Source of the DNA: an uncultured Bacteroides sp.
GTDB lineage: Bacteria > Bacteroidota > Bacteroidia > Bacteroidales > Bacteroidaceae
Length of the DNA stretch: 64,000 nucleotides
Reading direction: 5' to 3'
Assembly: GCF_937912035.1 (NCBI RefSeq)
Contig: NZ_CALDPF010000010.1
Location: 43,404-107,403 of the forward strand
The notes below the pieces were generated by a model. It made no database searches. It worked only from the letters and a program-made list of their open reading frames with translations, and was not told the origin of the DNA. The translations under genes were made by a program, and so were the position numbers. The stretch's first letter is position 1. The number at the start of each line of letters is the position of its first letter. Below are positions 34,819-43,595 of the stretch, in pieces.

Positions 34819-34852
34819 AGAACCGTATCAGTGAGTGAAATGATACGGTTCT
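34819..34852. terminator. Hairpin between convergent small gene and integrase
   Basis: AGAACCGTATCA and TGATACGGTTCT form a perfect 12-bp stem with a 10-base loop, three bases after the small gene stop and 55 bases from the integrase stop. The T-run is weak on both sides. Confidence 0.65.
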
Positions 34853-34907
34853 GATAAAGATAAGTAGAATCCTCCCTTTGTGTTAATGGCTTGTTTCAGT
34901 TTTCCGA

Positions 34908-36404
34908 TTACATGAATCCTTTTCCCTTGCTTCTTTCATACACAACTTCCTTCTTGGAATCACAGTTCATAAGACGGAACTGAACCATACATCCTATAGG
35001 TATATCCTTGGGTAACTGTTCAACCAGTCTGTCGATAACCTGGTCTACATTACTGAAACCAATGTCTGTTATTTCACCGATAACGTCACCTTTGAAATAT
35101 GCACGGCCATAGATCATCATCTTTTTGGTGATACGGAACATCTTGTCTGCCGGTGTCTCGAAGTCACGTGCCTTGCCTTGCTTGCTCTTCTTGCTGCTGA
35201 AGAAAATGAAGTCAATCACTTTGGCATTTAGTTCCCAGGCAGGAGTGAAGTCTATCTTGACATAGCCTCTTGTTATATTCAGTCCATGACTATGGTTCAT
35301 GCCGAAAGCAACTTCATACAGATTGGCATCACAGTCGTTTTGGGCAATTGTAGCCCAGGTATGACGGAAAGTATAATAACAGTAGTAATCCTCTTTCTTC
35401 ATTCCCATATCAGCACATATCTTTCTGATTCCAATGTTTACGTTGGCATTGAAACTGTCCGGATTGCTGTAACGCTTATGGAATTTGAAAAGATATTCGT
35501 CATTCTCGTCTGAAAGATACTTGTCAAATGTGGCCTGAATGAACGGTTCCACACGCATTTCAATATAGGCTTCGTCTTTTCGGCTGTGCTTTGTCTTAGC
35601 TCTTTTATATCCGATAACTCCATCCTTATAGTTTTCTTTTTTAAGCTCAAATATATCTACGGTATTTATTCCACCCAAGCACAAGGATAGGAGTGCCACG
35701 TCTCTGCCCAGTTCCGGAAGAGATGAAATCATTTTGGTTTCCGGTAGAGGACGATTGAAAAACTCCCTACATGCCTCTGCACTGATGGCTCTTTGAACTG
35801 TACTGTCAGATTTTGGAATGGATACTTTTAACCAAGGATTGTATTTGATTCGCACGATACCACGTTCTTCATCGTTCAGCTCTATAAGTGCCCTTTTGAA
35901 TATCTGTCTTAAACAGGTTGGGTACATTTCTTTCGCCCTGTTCGTCAACGAAAGGCTATTAATCCATCTTGTTAAAACAGAAGATGACAAGTGAGTAAAC
36001 ATCACTCTGGTTGTTCCTAAATATCTTTCGAGGTGGTTTACAGCCAGGCGATAGTTCTTAGCATTACGTTCATGTCCTTCAGAGGCCATACGGTTAATGA
36101 ATTTTGTAGCATAGTCACTAAAACATATTTCCTCATCTGAATGGATAAGGAATTCAATTAGTTCAGCAACAGAATAATTTGAGACATCCTTACGGTTTAT
36201 CATATCGCTATAACGTAGGATTTCTCGTGAACAATATTCGTTGACCACAATATCCTTGATTTCGCCATTCTTGGTGATTTGCTTGTCCGTAATGAGTTTA
36301 TCGGTTTTAATATAACCCATTCTTGAACGGTGGACAACACGAATGTACACTGGATAAAATCCGTCAGCTCTCTTTTTTCTTACGACTACTTTAAATGTTG
36401 CCAT
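34908..36404 (-). CDS. int: Tyrosine recombinase (ICE integrase)
   Basis: A 498-residue integrase: an N-terminal arm-binding-like domain (about 1-70), an SAM-like core-binding domain (about 95-180), and a C-terminal catalytic domain (about 205-395). The box II region YTFRHTW contains Arg347; MNHSHG gives His371, and the nucleophile is Tyr381 in TRGYVK. The place of the first catalytic Arg is taken by Asn247 (LGGINTVDIF), and the His normally before box II Arg is Tyr344. CTnDOT IntDOT also lacks Arg I. About 100 further residues follow the Tyr. The gene ends the element and reads inward. Confidence 0.93.
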   Translation of the reverse strand: MATFKVVVRKKRADGFYPVYIRVVHRSRMGYIKTDKLITDKQITKNGEIKDIVVNEYCSREILRYSDMINRKDVSNYSVAELIEFLIHSDEEICFSDYATKFINRMASEGHERNAKNYRLAVNHLERYLGTTRVMFTHLSSSVLTRWINSLSLTNRAKEMYPTCLRQIFKRALIELNDEERGIVRIKYNPWLKVSIPKSDSTVQRAISAEACREFFNRPLPETKMISSLPELGRDVALLSLCLGGINTVDIFELKKENYKDGVIGYKRAKTKHSRKDEAYIEMRVEPFIQATFDKYLSDENDEYLFKFHKRYSNPDSFNANVNIGIRKICADMGMKKEDYYCYYTFRHTWATIAQNDCDANLYEVAFGMNHSHGLNITRGYVKIDFTPAWELNAKVIDFIFFSSKKSKQGKARDFETPADKMFRITKKMMIYGRAYFKGDVIGEITDIGFSNVDQVIDRLVEQLPKDIPIGCMVQFRLMNCDSKKEVVYERSKGKGFM

Positions 36405-36432
36405 ATCAGATTGATTTATAAGTTATTAAATG

Positions 36433-36485
36433 GTGTATGCGTTGGTGTATGCGCCACTGTTCAAAAGTGTATGCGTGGTGTATGC
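36433..36485. repeat. Four phased GTGTATGC repeats upstream of integrase
   Basis: The 8-mer GTGTATGC starts at 36433, 36445, 36467 and 36478, giving steps of 12, 22 and 11 bases, close to whole turns of the helix, so all copies face one side. Direct repeats next to an integrase gene at the element end are typical arm-type binding sites for the integrase or a directionality factor. Confidence 0.7.
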
Positions 36486-36544
36486 AAGTACCGTTTATTT
36501 GGCTCATTTTTTGCGGACAAATGCACGAACCGCCTAAAAACAAC

Positions 36545-36584
36545 TTAGGCTGTAACGCCTGATAAACAGTTCGTTACAGCCTAA
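36545..36584 (-). terminator. Terminator of ppdK
   Basis: TTAGGCTGTAACG and CGTTACAGCCTAA make a perfect 13-bp stem with a 14-base loop, followed on the minus strand by a T-rich tract. It is 22 bases after the ppdK stop and marks chromosomal sequence. Confidence 0.88.
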
Positions 36585-36606
36585 ATCAAATATTATCCTA
36601 TATAGC

Positions 36607-39330
36607 TTATGCTTCTTCAATAGCAGCCTGCGCCGCCGCAACCCTAGCTATAGGCACTCTAAATGGAGAGCAGCTGACGTAGTTAAGACCTACTTTATGA
36701 CAGAATTTGACTGAAGAAGGTTCGCCGCCGTGTTCGCCGCAAATACCGCATTTCAAATCAGGACGGATAGCACGACCTTTTTCTGTTGCCATACGAACTA
36801 GCTGACCTACACCTTTCTGGTCGAGAACCTGGAATGGGTCAACCTTAAGGATTTTCTTTTCCAGATATACTGGAAGGAATGATGCGATGTCGTCGCGAGA
36901 GTAACCGAATGTCATCTGAGTAAGGTCATTAGTTCCGAATGAGAAGAATTCGGCTGATGATGCGATTCGGTCTGCTGTGAGGGCAGCTCGCGGAACCTCA
37001 ATCATTGTTCCTACTTTGAATTCGATTCTGTCGTTCTTTTCGGCAAACAATTCTTCGGCAGTTGCACGGATAACCTTTTCCTGTTCCTTGAATTCGTAAA
37101 GAATACCAGTCAATGGAACCATGATTTCAGGCATTGCTTCAATACCTTCGGCTTTCAATTCCAAAGCAGCGCCAAGGATTGCTCTTGTTTGCATGGCTGT
37201 GATTTCAGGATATGTGTTGCCAAGACGGCATCCGCGGTGTCCGAGCATAGGATTGTGTTCGCACAGTGATTCAACTCTCTGCTGGATATATTTCACGGAA
37301 ACTCCCATTGCTTCTGCCATTTCTTCCTGTCCTTTCAAATCGTGAGGAACGAATTCGTGCAATGGAGGGTCGAGCAGACGCACTGTGACCGGACATCCTG
37401 CCATTGCCTTGAATATTCCTTTGAAGTCTGCCTGCTGATAAGGAAGAATCTTTTCAAGGGCTTTCTTGCGTCCTTCGGAATTTTCGGCAAGAATCATTTC
37501 ACGCATTGCCTTGATTTTTTCTCCTTCGAAGAACATATGCTCTGTTCGGCAAAGTCCAATACCAACGGCGCCGAAGCTTCGTGCAATTGTGGCATCGTGT
37601 GGAGTATCGGCATTTGTTCTGACTTTCAGGCGTGAATATTTGTCTGCCAATGCCATTAATTCTGTGAAGTCTGCTGATAATTCAGCTGCTTTTGTCTGAA
37701 CTTCACCAATATATACTTCGCCGGTAGAACCGTTTATTGAAATATAGTCGCCTTCTTTCAATACTGTTCCATCTACTTCGATTGTTTTCTTCTTGTAATC
37801 GACATTCAATGTTCCGGCTCCGGAAACACAGCATTTTCCCATACCGCGGGCAACCACGGCAGCGTGTGATGTCATTCCGCCTCGAGCTGTAAGAATACCT
37901 TCGGCAGCTTCCATTCCTGCCAAATCTTCAGGAGAAGTTTCAAGGCGAACGAGCACTACTTTCTTTCCGTCCTTATGCCAAGCTGCTGCATCGTCGGCAA
38001 AGAACACGATTTGTCCTGTAGCTGCGCCCGGTGATGCCGGCAAGCCTTTCACAAGCACTGTAGCTTTTTTCTGAGCTTCTTTGTCGAATACAGGGTGAAG
38101 AAGTTCGTCGAGCTTGTTCGGTTCGATGCGCAAAAGAGCTGTTTTTTCGTCAATGATTCCCTGGTGAAGCAAGTCCATGGCGATTTTCACCATTGCTGCG
38201 CCGGTGCGTTTTCCGTTACGAGTCTGCAAGAACCAAAGTTTTCCTTCCTGAACTGTGAATTCCATATCCTGCATGTCACGATAGTGCATTTCCAGTTTTG
38301 TCTGCAGCTCGTCGAGCTGTTTGTATATTTCCGGCAATGCTTCTTCCATTGACGGGTAATTTGCAAGGCGTTCTTCTTCGGAGATTCCGGCACGTTCTGC
38401 CCATCTCTGTGAACCAAGTTTGGTGATTTGCTGTGGAGTTCGGATTCCGGCAACTACGTCTTCGCCCTGGGCATTGATAAGATATTCGCCATTGAACACG
38501 TCTTCGCCTGTTGCAGCGTCACGTGAGAAGCAAACACCTGTTGCAGATGTGTTTCCCATGTTTCCGAACACCATTGCCTGAACTGTAACGGCTGTTCCCC
38601 ACTCTGCCGGTATTCCTTCCATCTTTCTGTAAAGGATTGCGCGTTCGTTCATCCAACTGTTGAACACGGCACAGATGGCACCCCAAAGCTGTTCGTAAAC
38701 AGATGTAGGGAAATCTTTTCCTGTCTGTTTTTTTACGGCATCCTTGAATTTTACAACCAGTGTCTTTAGGTCATCTACATCAAGCTCGTTGTCGAGTTTT
38801 ACACCTTTAGCTTCTTTTACTTCTTCAATTATAGCTTCGAACGGATCGATATCATCTTTATTTACAGGCTTCATGCCAAGAACTACGTCTCCGTACATCT
38901 GTACGAATCTTCTGTATGAATCCCATGCAAAGCGTGGATTGCCTGTCTTGCGTGCCAAACCTTCAACAACTTCATCATTAAGTCCGAGGTTAAGAATAGT
39001 ATCCATCATACCAGGCATTGAAGCACGGGCACCTGAACGGACTGAAACCAAAAGAGGATTTTCAACATCTCCAAATTTGGAGTTCATCAGTGATTCAATA
39101 TTTGAAATAGCTTCTTTGACATCGTTTTCAAGAATTGATACAACTTTATCTTTTCCCAATTCATAATATTCTGAGCAAACTTCGGTTGTAATGGTAAATC
39201 CAGGAGGAACCGGAACTCCTATCAAATTCATTTCTGCAAGATTCGCACCCTTACCTCCAAGTAAATTTCTCATATCGGCTTTACCTTCGGCATTACCATT
39301 TCCAAATTTGTAAACTCTTTTCTTTTCCAT
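36607..39330 (-). CDS. ppdK: Pyruvate, phosphate dikinase
   Basis: A 907-residue enzyme that interconverts pyruvate, ATP and phosphate with PEP, AMP and pyrophosphate in central metabolism. The N-terminal ATP-grasp domain begins with GGKGANLAEMN; the swivelling phosphohistidine domain has GGMTSHAAVVAR with His489; the C-terminal PEP-binding TIM barrel contains CGICGEHGG with catalytic-type Cys864. Length matches the family (about 870-910). It has its own terminator and is the first chromosomal gene beside the ICE, which did not interrupt it. Confidence 0.97.
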   Translation of the reverse strand: MEKKRVYKFGNGNAEGKADMRNLLGGKGANLAEMNLIGVPVPPGFTITTEVCSEYYELGKDKVVSILENDVKEAISNIESLMNSKFGDVENPLLVSVRSGARASMPGMMDTILNLGLNDEVVEGLARKTGNPRFAWDSYRRFVQMYGDVVLGMKPVNKDDIDPFEAIIEEVKEAKGVKLDNELDVDDLKTLVVKFKDAVKKQTGKDFPTSVYEQLWGAICAVFNSWMNERAILYRKMEGIPAEWGTAVTVQAMVFGNMGNTSATGVCFSRDAATGEDVFNGEYLINAQGEDVVAGIRTPQQITKLGSQRWAERAGISEEERLANYPSMEEALPEIYKQLDELQTKLEMHYRDMQDMEFTVQEGKLWFLQTRNGKRTGAAMVKIAMDLLHQGIIDEKTALLRIEPNKLDELLHPVFDKEAQKKATVLVKGLPASPGAATGQIVFFADDAAAWHKDGKKVVLVRLETSPEDLAGMEAAEGILTARGGMTSHAAVVARGMGKCCVSGAGTLNVDYKKKTIEVDGTVLKEGDYISINGSTGEVYIGEVQTKAAELSADFTELMALADKYSRLKVRTNADTPHDATIARSFGAVGIGLCRTEHMFFEGEKIKAMREMILAENSEGRKKALEKILPYQQADFKGIFKAMAGCPVTVRLLDPPLHEFVPHDLKGQEEMAEAMGVSVKYIQQRVESLCEHNPMLGHRGCRLGNTYPEITAMQTRAILGAALELKAEGIEAMPEIMVPLTGILYEFKEQEKVIRATAEELFAEKNDRIEFKVGTMIEVPRAALTADRIASSAEFFSFGTNDLTQMTFGYSRDDIASFLPVYLEKKILKVDPFQVLDQKGVGQLVRMATEKGRAIRPDLKCGICGEHGGEPSSVKFCHKVGLNYVSCSPFRVPIARVAAAQAAIEEA

Positions 39331-39606
39331 AATTTAGTAATAATTTATGCCAACCATCAGTCAGAAACTAGTTTCAGCATCTAATACATTAAAGAAGATA
39401 TCGACAGTAAAGTGAATAACTTCATTAAACTTATGGTTCGCTTTAGTTTGTTTTAAGTTAACATTTATTGTTTTATTCTGTTGCAAATATATTCCTTAAT
39501 TCAACTTATGCAATAACTTTTTTTAAAATATTTTGCATGTTTTAAAACTTAAATAATAATTCTTATCAATAGAATATATATCTTTATGCGCGCAAATTTG
39601 AGATTT

Positions 39607-39957
39607 ATGAATAAAAGACTATTTGTTTTATCTTTATCACTACTCACACTGTTTGCCTGCGAGCAAAAGCAACTCCCTGAAAACCCGAAAGATAATGAAG
39701 AATATGTGGATAATTCCGGAAATCACTGGCTGTGGAACGCGATGCTTATGCGATGGATGATTACTTCGCCTATGGGTGTTACTCATTATTATTATCCGCA
39801 ATCAAACGTATGGCAAAATTCGAACGGAATGAAAACAACTCCTCCGGTAAATCTGAAGGAAACGGTTCAGAAAACGAAATCTTCTTCGTCTGGTGTATGG
39901 GGAAAGTCGAAAAGTGTGTTCGGTAAAACTGGTAAATCATATTCTATACGTTCATGA
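39607..39957 (+). CDS. Small lipoprotein preceding an ATP-grasp ligase
   Basis: The frame opens at 39586, but ATG 39607 starts a lipoprotein signal (lipobox FAC, Cys about 18), giving 116 residues. The mature part has a tryptophan-rich middle (HWLWNAMLMRWM) and a Ser/Lys/Gly-rich C-terminus (KSKSVFGKTGKSYS). It overlaps the ATP-grasp gene by four bases (ATGA). In E. coli, ygiB, a lipoprotein with a Ser/Gly-rich end, precedes ygiC, a homologue of the next gene. This may be an analogous pair, though sequence likeness is weak. Confidence 0.72.
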   Translation: MNKRLFVLSLSLLTLFACEQKQLPENPKDNEEYVDNSGNHWLWNAMLMRWMITSPMGVTHYYYPQSNVWQNSNGMKTTPPVNLKETVQKTKSSSSGVWGKSKSVFGKTGKSYSIRS

Positions 39958-41069
39958 AAAGGATTGTTCAGTCTCCCAGAAATGATTTCAGAGAAAAAAT
40001 AGAATCTCTTGGTTTTGACTTCCATCAGGATTATTGGCTGGAAAATGCCTGCTATGAATTCAGCAGCGAGGAAATAGGAATTTTGGAAGAGGCAAGCCGG
40101 GAATGCTATAATATGTATTGCGAAGCTGTTGAACGTGTGATTAGAGCTGACAGATTCGATGATTTGTGCATACCTCGCAATATTGTTGATTTTATAAAAA
40201 CCAGCTGGGAAGAAGACGACCTTTCGCTGTACGGACGCTTCGACTTTGCTTTTGACGGAACTGACACGATGCCGAAGCTGTTGGAATTCAATGCCGATAC
40301 TCCTACTTCTCTTCTGGAGGCTTCAGTAATTCAGTGGCAATGGCTACAGGATAAGTATCCGCAAAAGAATCAATATAATGCCATCCATGAAATACTTGTT
40401 CAAAGTTGGAAAGACATTCACGAACAATATGGACAAGACAGATATTATTTTGCCTGTGAGCATGATTATGCTGAAGATACGTCAACTCTGAGATATTTGC
40501 TTTCCACGGCTCAGGAAGCGGAATTGCCTACGGCGGAACTGGACATCTGCGATATCGGTTTTTCGGAATCCGACAATCAGCTGACCGACCCTGCCGGCGA
40601 GCCTATTGACTGCCTGTTCAAGCTGTATCCGTGGGAATGGATGTTCAATGAGAATCTTCATGCCTGCAAGGCGGATTGCCTCTTTATAGAGCCTTTGTGG
40701 AAATCAATGATGAGCAACAAGGCGATGCTTGCTCTGTTGTGGGAATTCTTCCCGGACAGCCCATATCTTCTGCCGGCATATAAATCTCCGGAAAGACTTG
40801 GGAATTCTTATTGCCGAAAGCCTGTGTTCTCACGCGAAGGGGCAAATATTTCTCTGGTTAAGAACGGGAATGTCATTGAGGAAAGTTCAGGCGACTATGG
40901 TGCCGAAGGTTTTATTTATCAGCAACTTGTGGATATTGTTCCACAGCATGGGAAATATCCTGTTATCGGAAGCTGGATTATCGGAGGCGAGCCTGCAGGA
41001 ATCGGCATAAGAGAAACCGATTCCCGCATAACTGACAACCTGAGTTATTTTGTGCCACACTATTTCTAG
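39954..41069 (+). CDS. Glutathionylspermidine synthase-like ATP-grasp enzyme
   Basis: A 371-residue protein of the GSP_synth family (YgiC/YjfC-like). The motifs YGRFDFAFDG and LLEFNADTPTSLLEASVIQWQW are family hallmarks for ATP and substrate binding; REGANISL and IGSWIIGGEPAGIGIRE near the end are also conserved. It lacks the amidase domain of true bifunctional Gsp. Members join a carboxylate to an amine using ATP; the real substrates of the YgiC branch are not settled. Its stop overlaps that of the convergent receptor gene. Confidence 0.9.
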   Translation: MKRIVQSPRNDFREKIESLGFDFHQDYWLENACYEFSSEEIGILEEASRECYNMYCEAVERVIRADRFDDLCIPRNIVDFIKTSWEEDDLSLYGRFDFAFDGTDTMPKLLEFNADTPTSLLEASVIQWQWLQDKYPQKNQYNAIHEILVQSWKDIHEQYGQDRYYFACEHDYAEDTSTLRYLLSTAQEAELPTAELDICDIGFSESDNQLTDPAGEPIDCLFKLYPWEWMFNENLHACKADCLFIEPLWKSMMSNKAMLALLWEFFPDSPYLLPAYKSPERLGNSYCRKPVFSREGANISLVKNGNVIEESSGDYGAEGFIYQQLVDIVPQHGKYPVIGSWIIGGEPAGIGIRETDSRITDNLSYFVPHYF

Positions 41070-43483
41070 TGTTTTATTCCTTCGAACATATCCATTCTGT
41101 CTTCTTTGCTGCCTGAGGTCTTGCCGCTGAAGCTGTTGAATGTCCAGCTGAGGGTAAGCATTATCTGAGGATATTTAGGTTTTATCCTGGTGAGCGACCT
41201 CAGGTCTGATGTTTGTATGTCGGATATATATTTTGCCGTTCTGAAAATATCTCTGAACACAAGTGAGGCAGTGAGTCTTCTGCCGAAAAGCTGCTGACGT
41301 ATTGCCATATTTGCATACCAGTATGCATCTGTCCGTCCCTGTGTTGTCACTGACGGACCGACGAAACTTGCGTCGAACTGAAGTCTGGTGTATTTAGCAA
41401 CGTCAAACAAATTGTTCCACAATATGTCGTAATTGGTGCTTGTGGCAGTGTTTCCTCCGGCTGCACGCTCATTTTTCACCTTGTAATGATAAAGACTGCC
41501 GTTGACAGTTGTTCCCCAGAATTTGAAAGGGCGTAAATTGACGCTCAGTTCAAGTCCTGTAGAATAATCATGCCCAACATTTGCCATTGAGTCCAGAGTC
41601 ACTCCTGCCTCGAAAGGAACTCTAAGTCTCTCGATTTTGTCTTTCCTTGAACGATGGAAGGCGGTGACTGAAACCTGGTTTTCACCGAAATCCTTTCTAT
41701 AATTCAACTCATAAGAGTTTATATATTCCGGGCGGATATCAGGGTTTCCTATCTCTGCCGTATAGAAATCTCGATATGTAATGTAGGGCTCCATGTAGAA
41801 TAGTTGCGGACGAGTGGTTCGCCTTGAGAATGAAGCCTGCAAATGATGTTCACCAGGGAAATCATAGCCTACGTGTGCAGATGGGAAAAGCTCGAATCTG
41901 TTCTTAGTTCTGTCGGCACCTTCAACGGAACTTCTCAGAACTGTGTGAGTATGTTCTCCCCTCACTCCTGCCTGCACATCAAATCTGTTCCACGACTTAG
42001 CCAGGATGGCATAGATGGAATTCACGCCTTCCTGGAAATAGAAAGTGTTGTAGATGTCGTCTCTCCAGTAGAAATGTTCTCCCTGCGGATTCCACCATTC
42101 CATTTTGTAGTCTCCATCTTCGAGATATGAATAATACTGATATCCGGCTTCGAGGCGCGCTGTTTCGTTTATAGGAAGCGTGTAGTCCAGGTTGGCACGC
42201 AGAGTTTCGCGGTGTTCGGCTTCGTAGGCTCTGTGTCCCTGAACTCTTTTGCCTTCGAGACTCATCAGGTCGTTGAAGAAATATTCAAGGGCATCGCCAC
42301 CATATTTATAGTACGCGCTTGCGGACAGTTCGTGCCCGTTATCATTGAAGCGATGCTTAAGGGCAAAACTTCCGAGGCCATATTTTTCTGAGTTATCATA
42401 GTCGTCGATACTTCTGTAATATTCTGTCTGCGGTTCGGAGCCATTGATGCTGCGAGTTTCCTTGTAGTTCATTTCGCCTTTGCGCTTGTTTCCTCCATAT
42501 CCGCCTTCTACGTCAACGGAAATGCTGGTTTTGGGCAACTCGATGCTCCAGCCACCTTTCAAGGAATAATTGTAATTGTCTCCGGTTCTTGGTCCGACGG
42601 AATGAGACGTTGTAGTCTGGTCTCCGACTATCGTCATTTTTTCCTGGTCGAAATCACTTTTTCGCAGTCTGTCGGTCCACTGACCGCCAACGTACCATCT
42701 TGAGTTGGTGTTCTGCTTGGTCAGCAGGAAATCTATATTCCTTGACAGCCATGTGCTTCCCGAGAGATTGACCATTCCGCTCAATCCCTGTTGCGAATGT
42801 TTTTTGGTTATAATGTTTATAATTCCCACATCACCGTCGGAGTCATGTTTAGCCGATGGAGTTGTGATAATCTCAATATTTTCAATTTGTCCGGCAGGAA
42901 TATGTTCCAATGCCTGAGTGCCGGAGAAAACGCTGGGTTTTCCGTCAACATAGACCAGGAAACCGCTGCTGCCTCGAAACGTCACTTCGCCTTCTGCGTC
43001 CACGCGTATTGATGGAGTGTTTTCGAGAATATCAACTGCCGAGCCACCGCCAGCCATCATATTTGCCGAAGCTTCTACAATTTTCTTGTCCAACTTATAG
43101 ACCAACTGCCTTTTGGAAGCCACAACTTCAACTTCAGAAATTCCCATTTCGAGAGGCTTCATACTTAGGTTTCCCAAATATTTATCCTCATTGTTGATAA
43201 CGATATCTTTTACGGTGACAATATCATAGCCAATGAGCCGCACCATAAGTGTGTATGTTCCGTTCTCAACTTCATTGAAAATGAATTCACCTTTCTCATT
43301 CGGAAATGTTTGCATAACCGGCTTTTCTGAGACACCATTTTTATACAGGAATAAATCTGCATAGTCGATTACTTTTTCCGTTCCGGACTCGAGCAACTTA
43401 CCTTTGATATTGCCGTCTGAATTATCTGCCCATAATGAAGCCGAAGTCATCAAGGCTAACAAAATACAGGTTGTCTTTTTCAT
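41066..43483 (-). CDS. TonB-type outer membrane beta-barrel receptor
   Basis: The longest frame starts at 43579, but ATG 43483 precedes a signal peptide (MKKTTCILLALMTSASLWA), giving 805 residues. After it come a carboxypeptidase-regulatory-like beta domain (about 27-105), a plug domain (about 115-220, ending near IEIITTPSAKHD and GIINIITKK) and a C-terminal barrel of the OMP_b-brl_3 type. It does not have the features of SusC. It likely imports or binds an unknown small molecule, peptide or metal complex. Its stop overlaps the convergent ligase gene by four bases. Confidence 0.88.
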   Translation of the reverse strand: MKKTTCILLALMTSASLWADNSDGNIKGKLLESGTEKVIDYADLFLYKNGVSEKPVMQTFPNEKGEFIFNEVENGTYTLMVRLIGYDIVTVKDIVINNEDKYLGNLSMKPLEMGISEVEVVASKRQLVYKLDKKIVEASANMMAGGGSAVDILENTPSIRVDAEGEVTFRGSSGFLVYVDGKPSVFSGTQALEHIPAGQIENIEIITTPSAKHDSDGDVGIINIITKKHSQQGLSGMVNLSGSTWLSRNIDFLLTKQNTNSRWYVGGQWTDRLRKSDFDQEKMTIVGDQTTTSHSVGPRTGDNYNYSLKGGWSIELPKTSISVDVEGGYGGNKRKGEMNYKETRSINGSEPQTEYYRSIDDYDNSEKYGLGSFALKHRFNDNGHELSASAYYKYGGDALEYFFNDLMSLEGKRVQGHRAYEAEHRETLRANLDYTLPINETARLEAGYQYYSYLEDGDYKMEWWNPQGEHFYWRDDIYNTFYFQEGVNSIYAILAKSWNRFDVQAGVRGEHTHTVLRSSVEGADRTKNRFELFPSAHVGYDFPGEHHLQASFSRRTTRPQLFYMEPYITYRDFYTAEIGNPDIRPEYINSYELNYRKDFGENQVSVTAFHRSRKDKIERLRVPFEAGVTLDSMANVGHDYSTGLELSVNLRPFKFWGTTVNGSLYHYKVKNERAAGGNTATSTNYDILWNNLFDVAKYTRLQFDASFVGPSVTTQGRTDAYWYANMAIRQQLFGRRLTASLVFRDIFRTAKYISDIQTSDLRSLTRIKPKYPQIMLTLSWTFNSFSGKTSGSKEDRMDMFEGIKH

Positions 43484-43595
43484 TTGATAATTAGTAATTA
43501 AGTTTCGCTTAAAAATTGACAAGAAAATGATTTCACAAAGCAGCACAGCAGTTATGGAAACCACTGTGCTGCAATACATATTTAAATATAATTAA

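Larger units (their letters stand above)
1..36540. mobile_element. Right-hand part of a CTnDOT-like integrative and conjugative element
   Basis: A complete traA-to-traO style transfer operon, a relaxase with its accessory protein, a candidate oriT and a tyrosine integrase lie together on one side of an ordinary chromosomal segment beginning with ppdK. The left end is outside the window, since the transfer operon runs off the edge. The right end must lie between the integrase start (36404) and the ppdK terminator (36545-36584); the exact base cannot be set without the other junction. The tra genes look richer in G+C than the accessory genes at 13.1-31.4 kb, which suggests a patchwork origin. 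The rteABC/exc regulatory genes typical of CTnDOT are not in the window. Confidence 0.9.

Noticed and set aside
36433..36485. CRISPR array
   Set aside because: Repeats are only 8 bases with 3- to 14-base gaps and no cas genes; better explained as recombinase arm sites.
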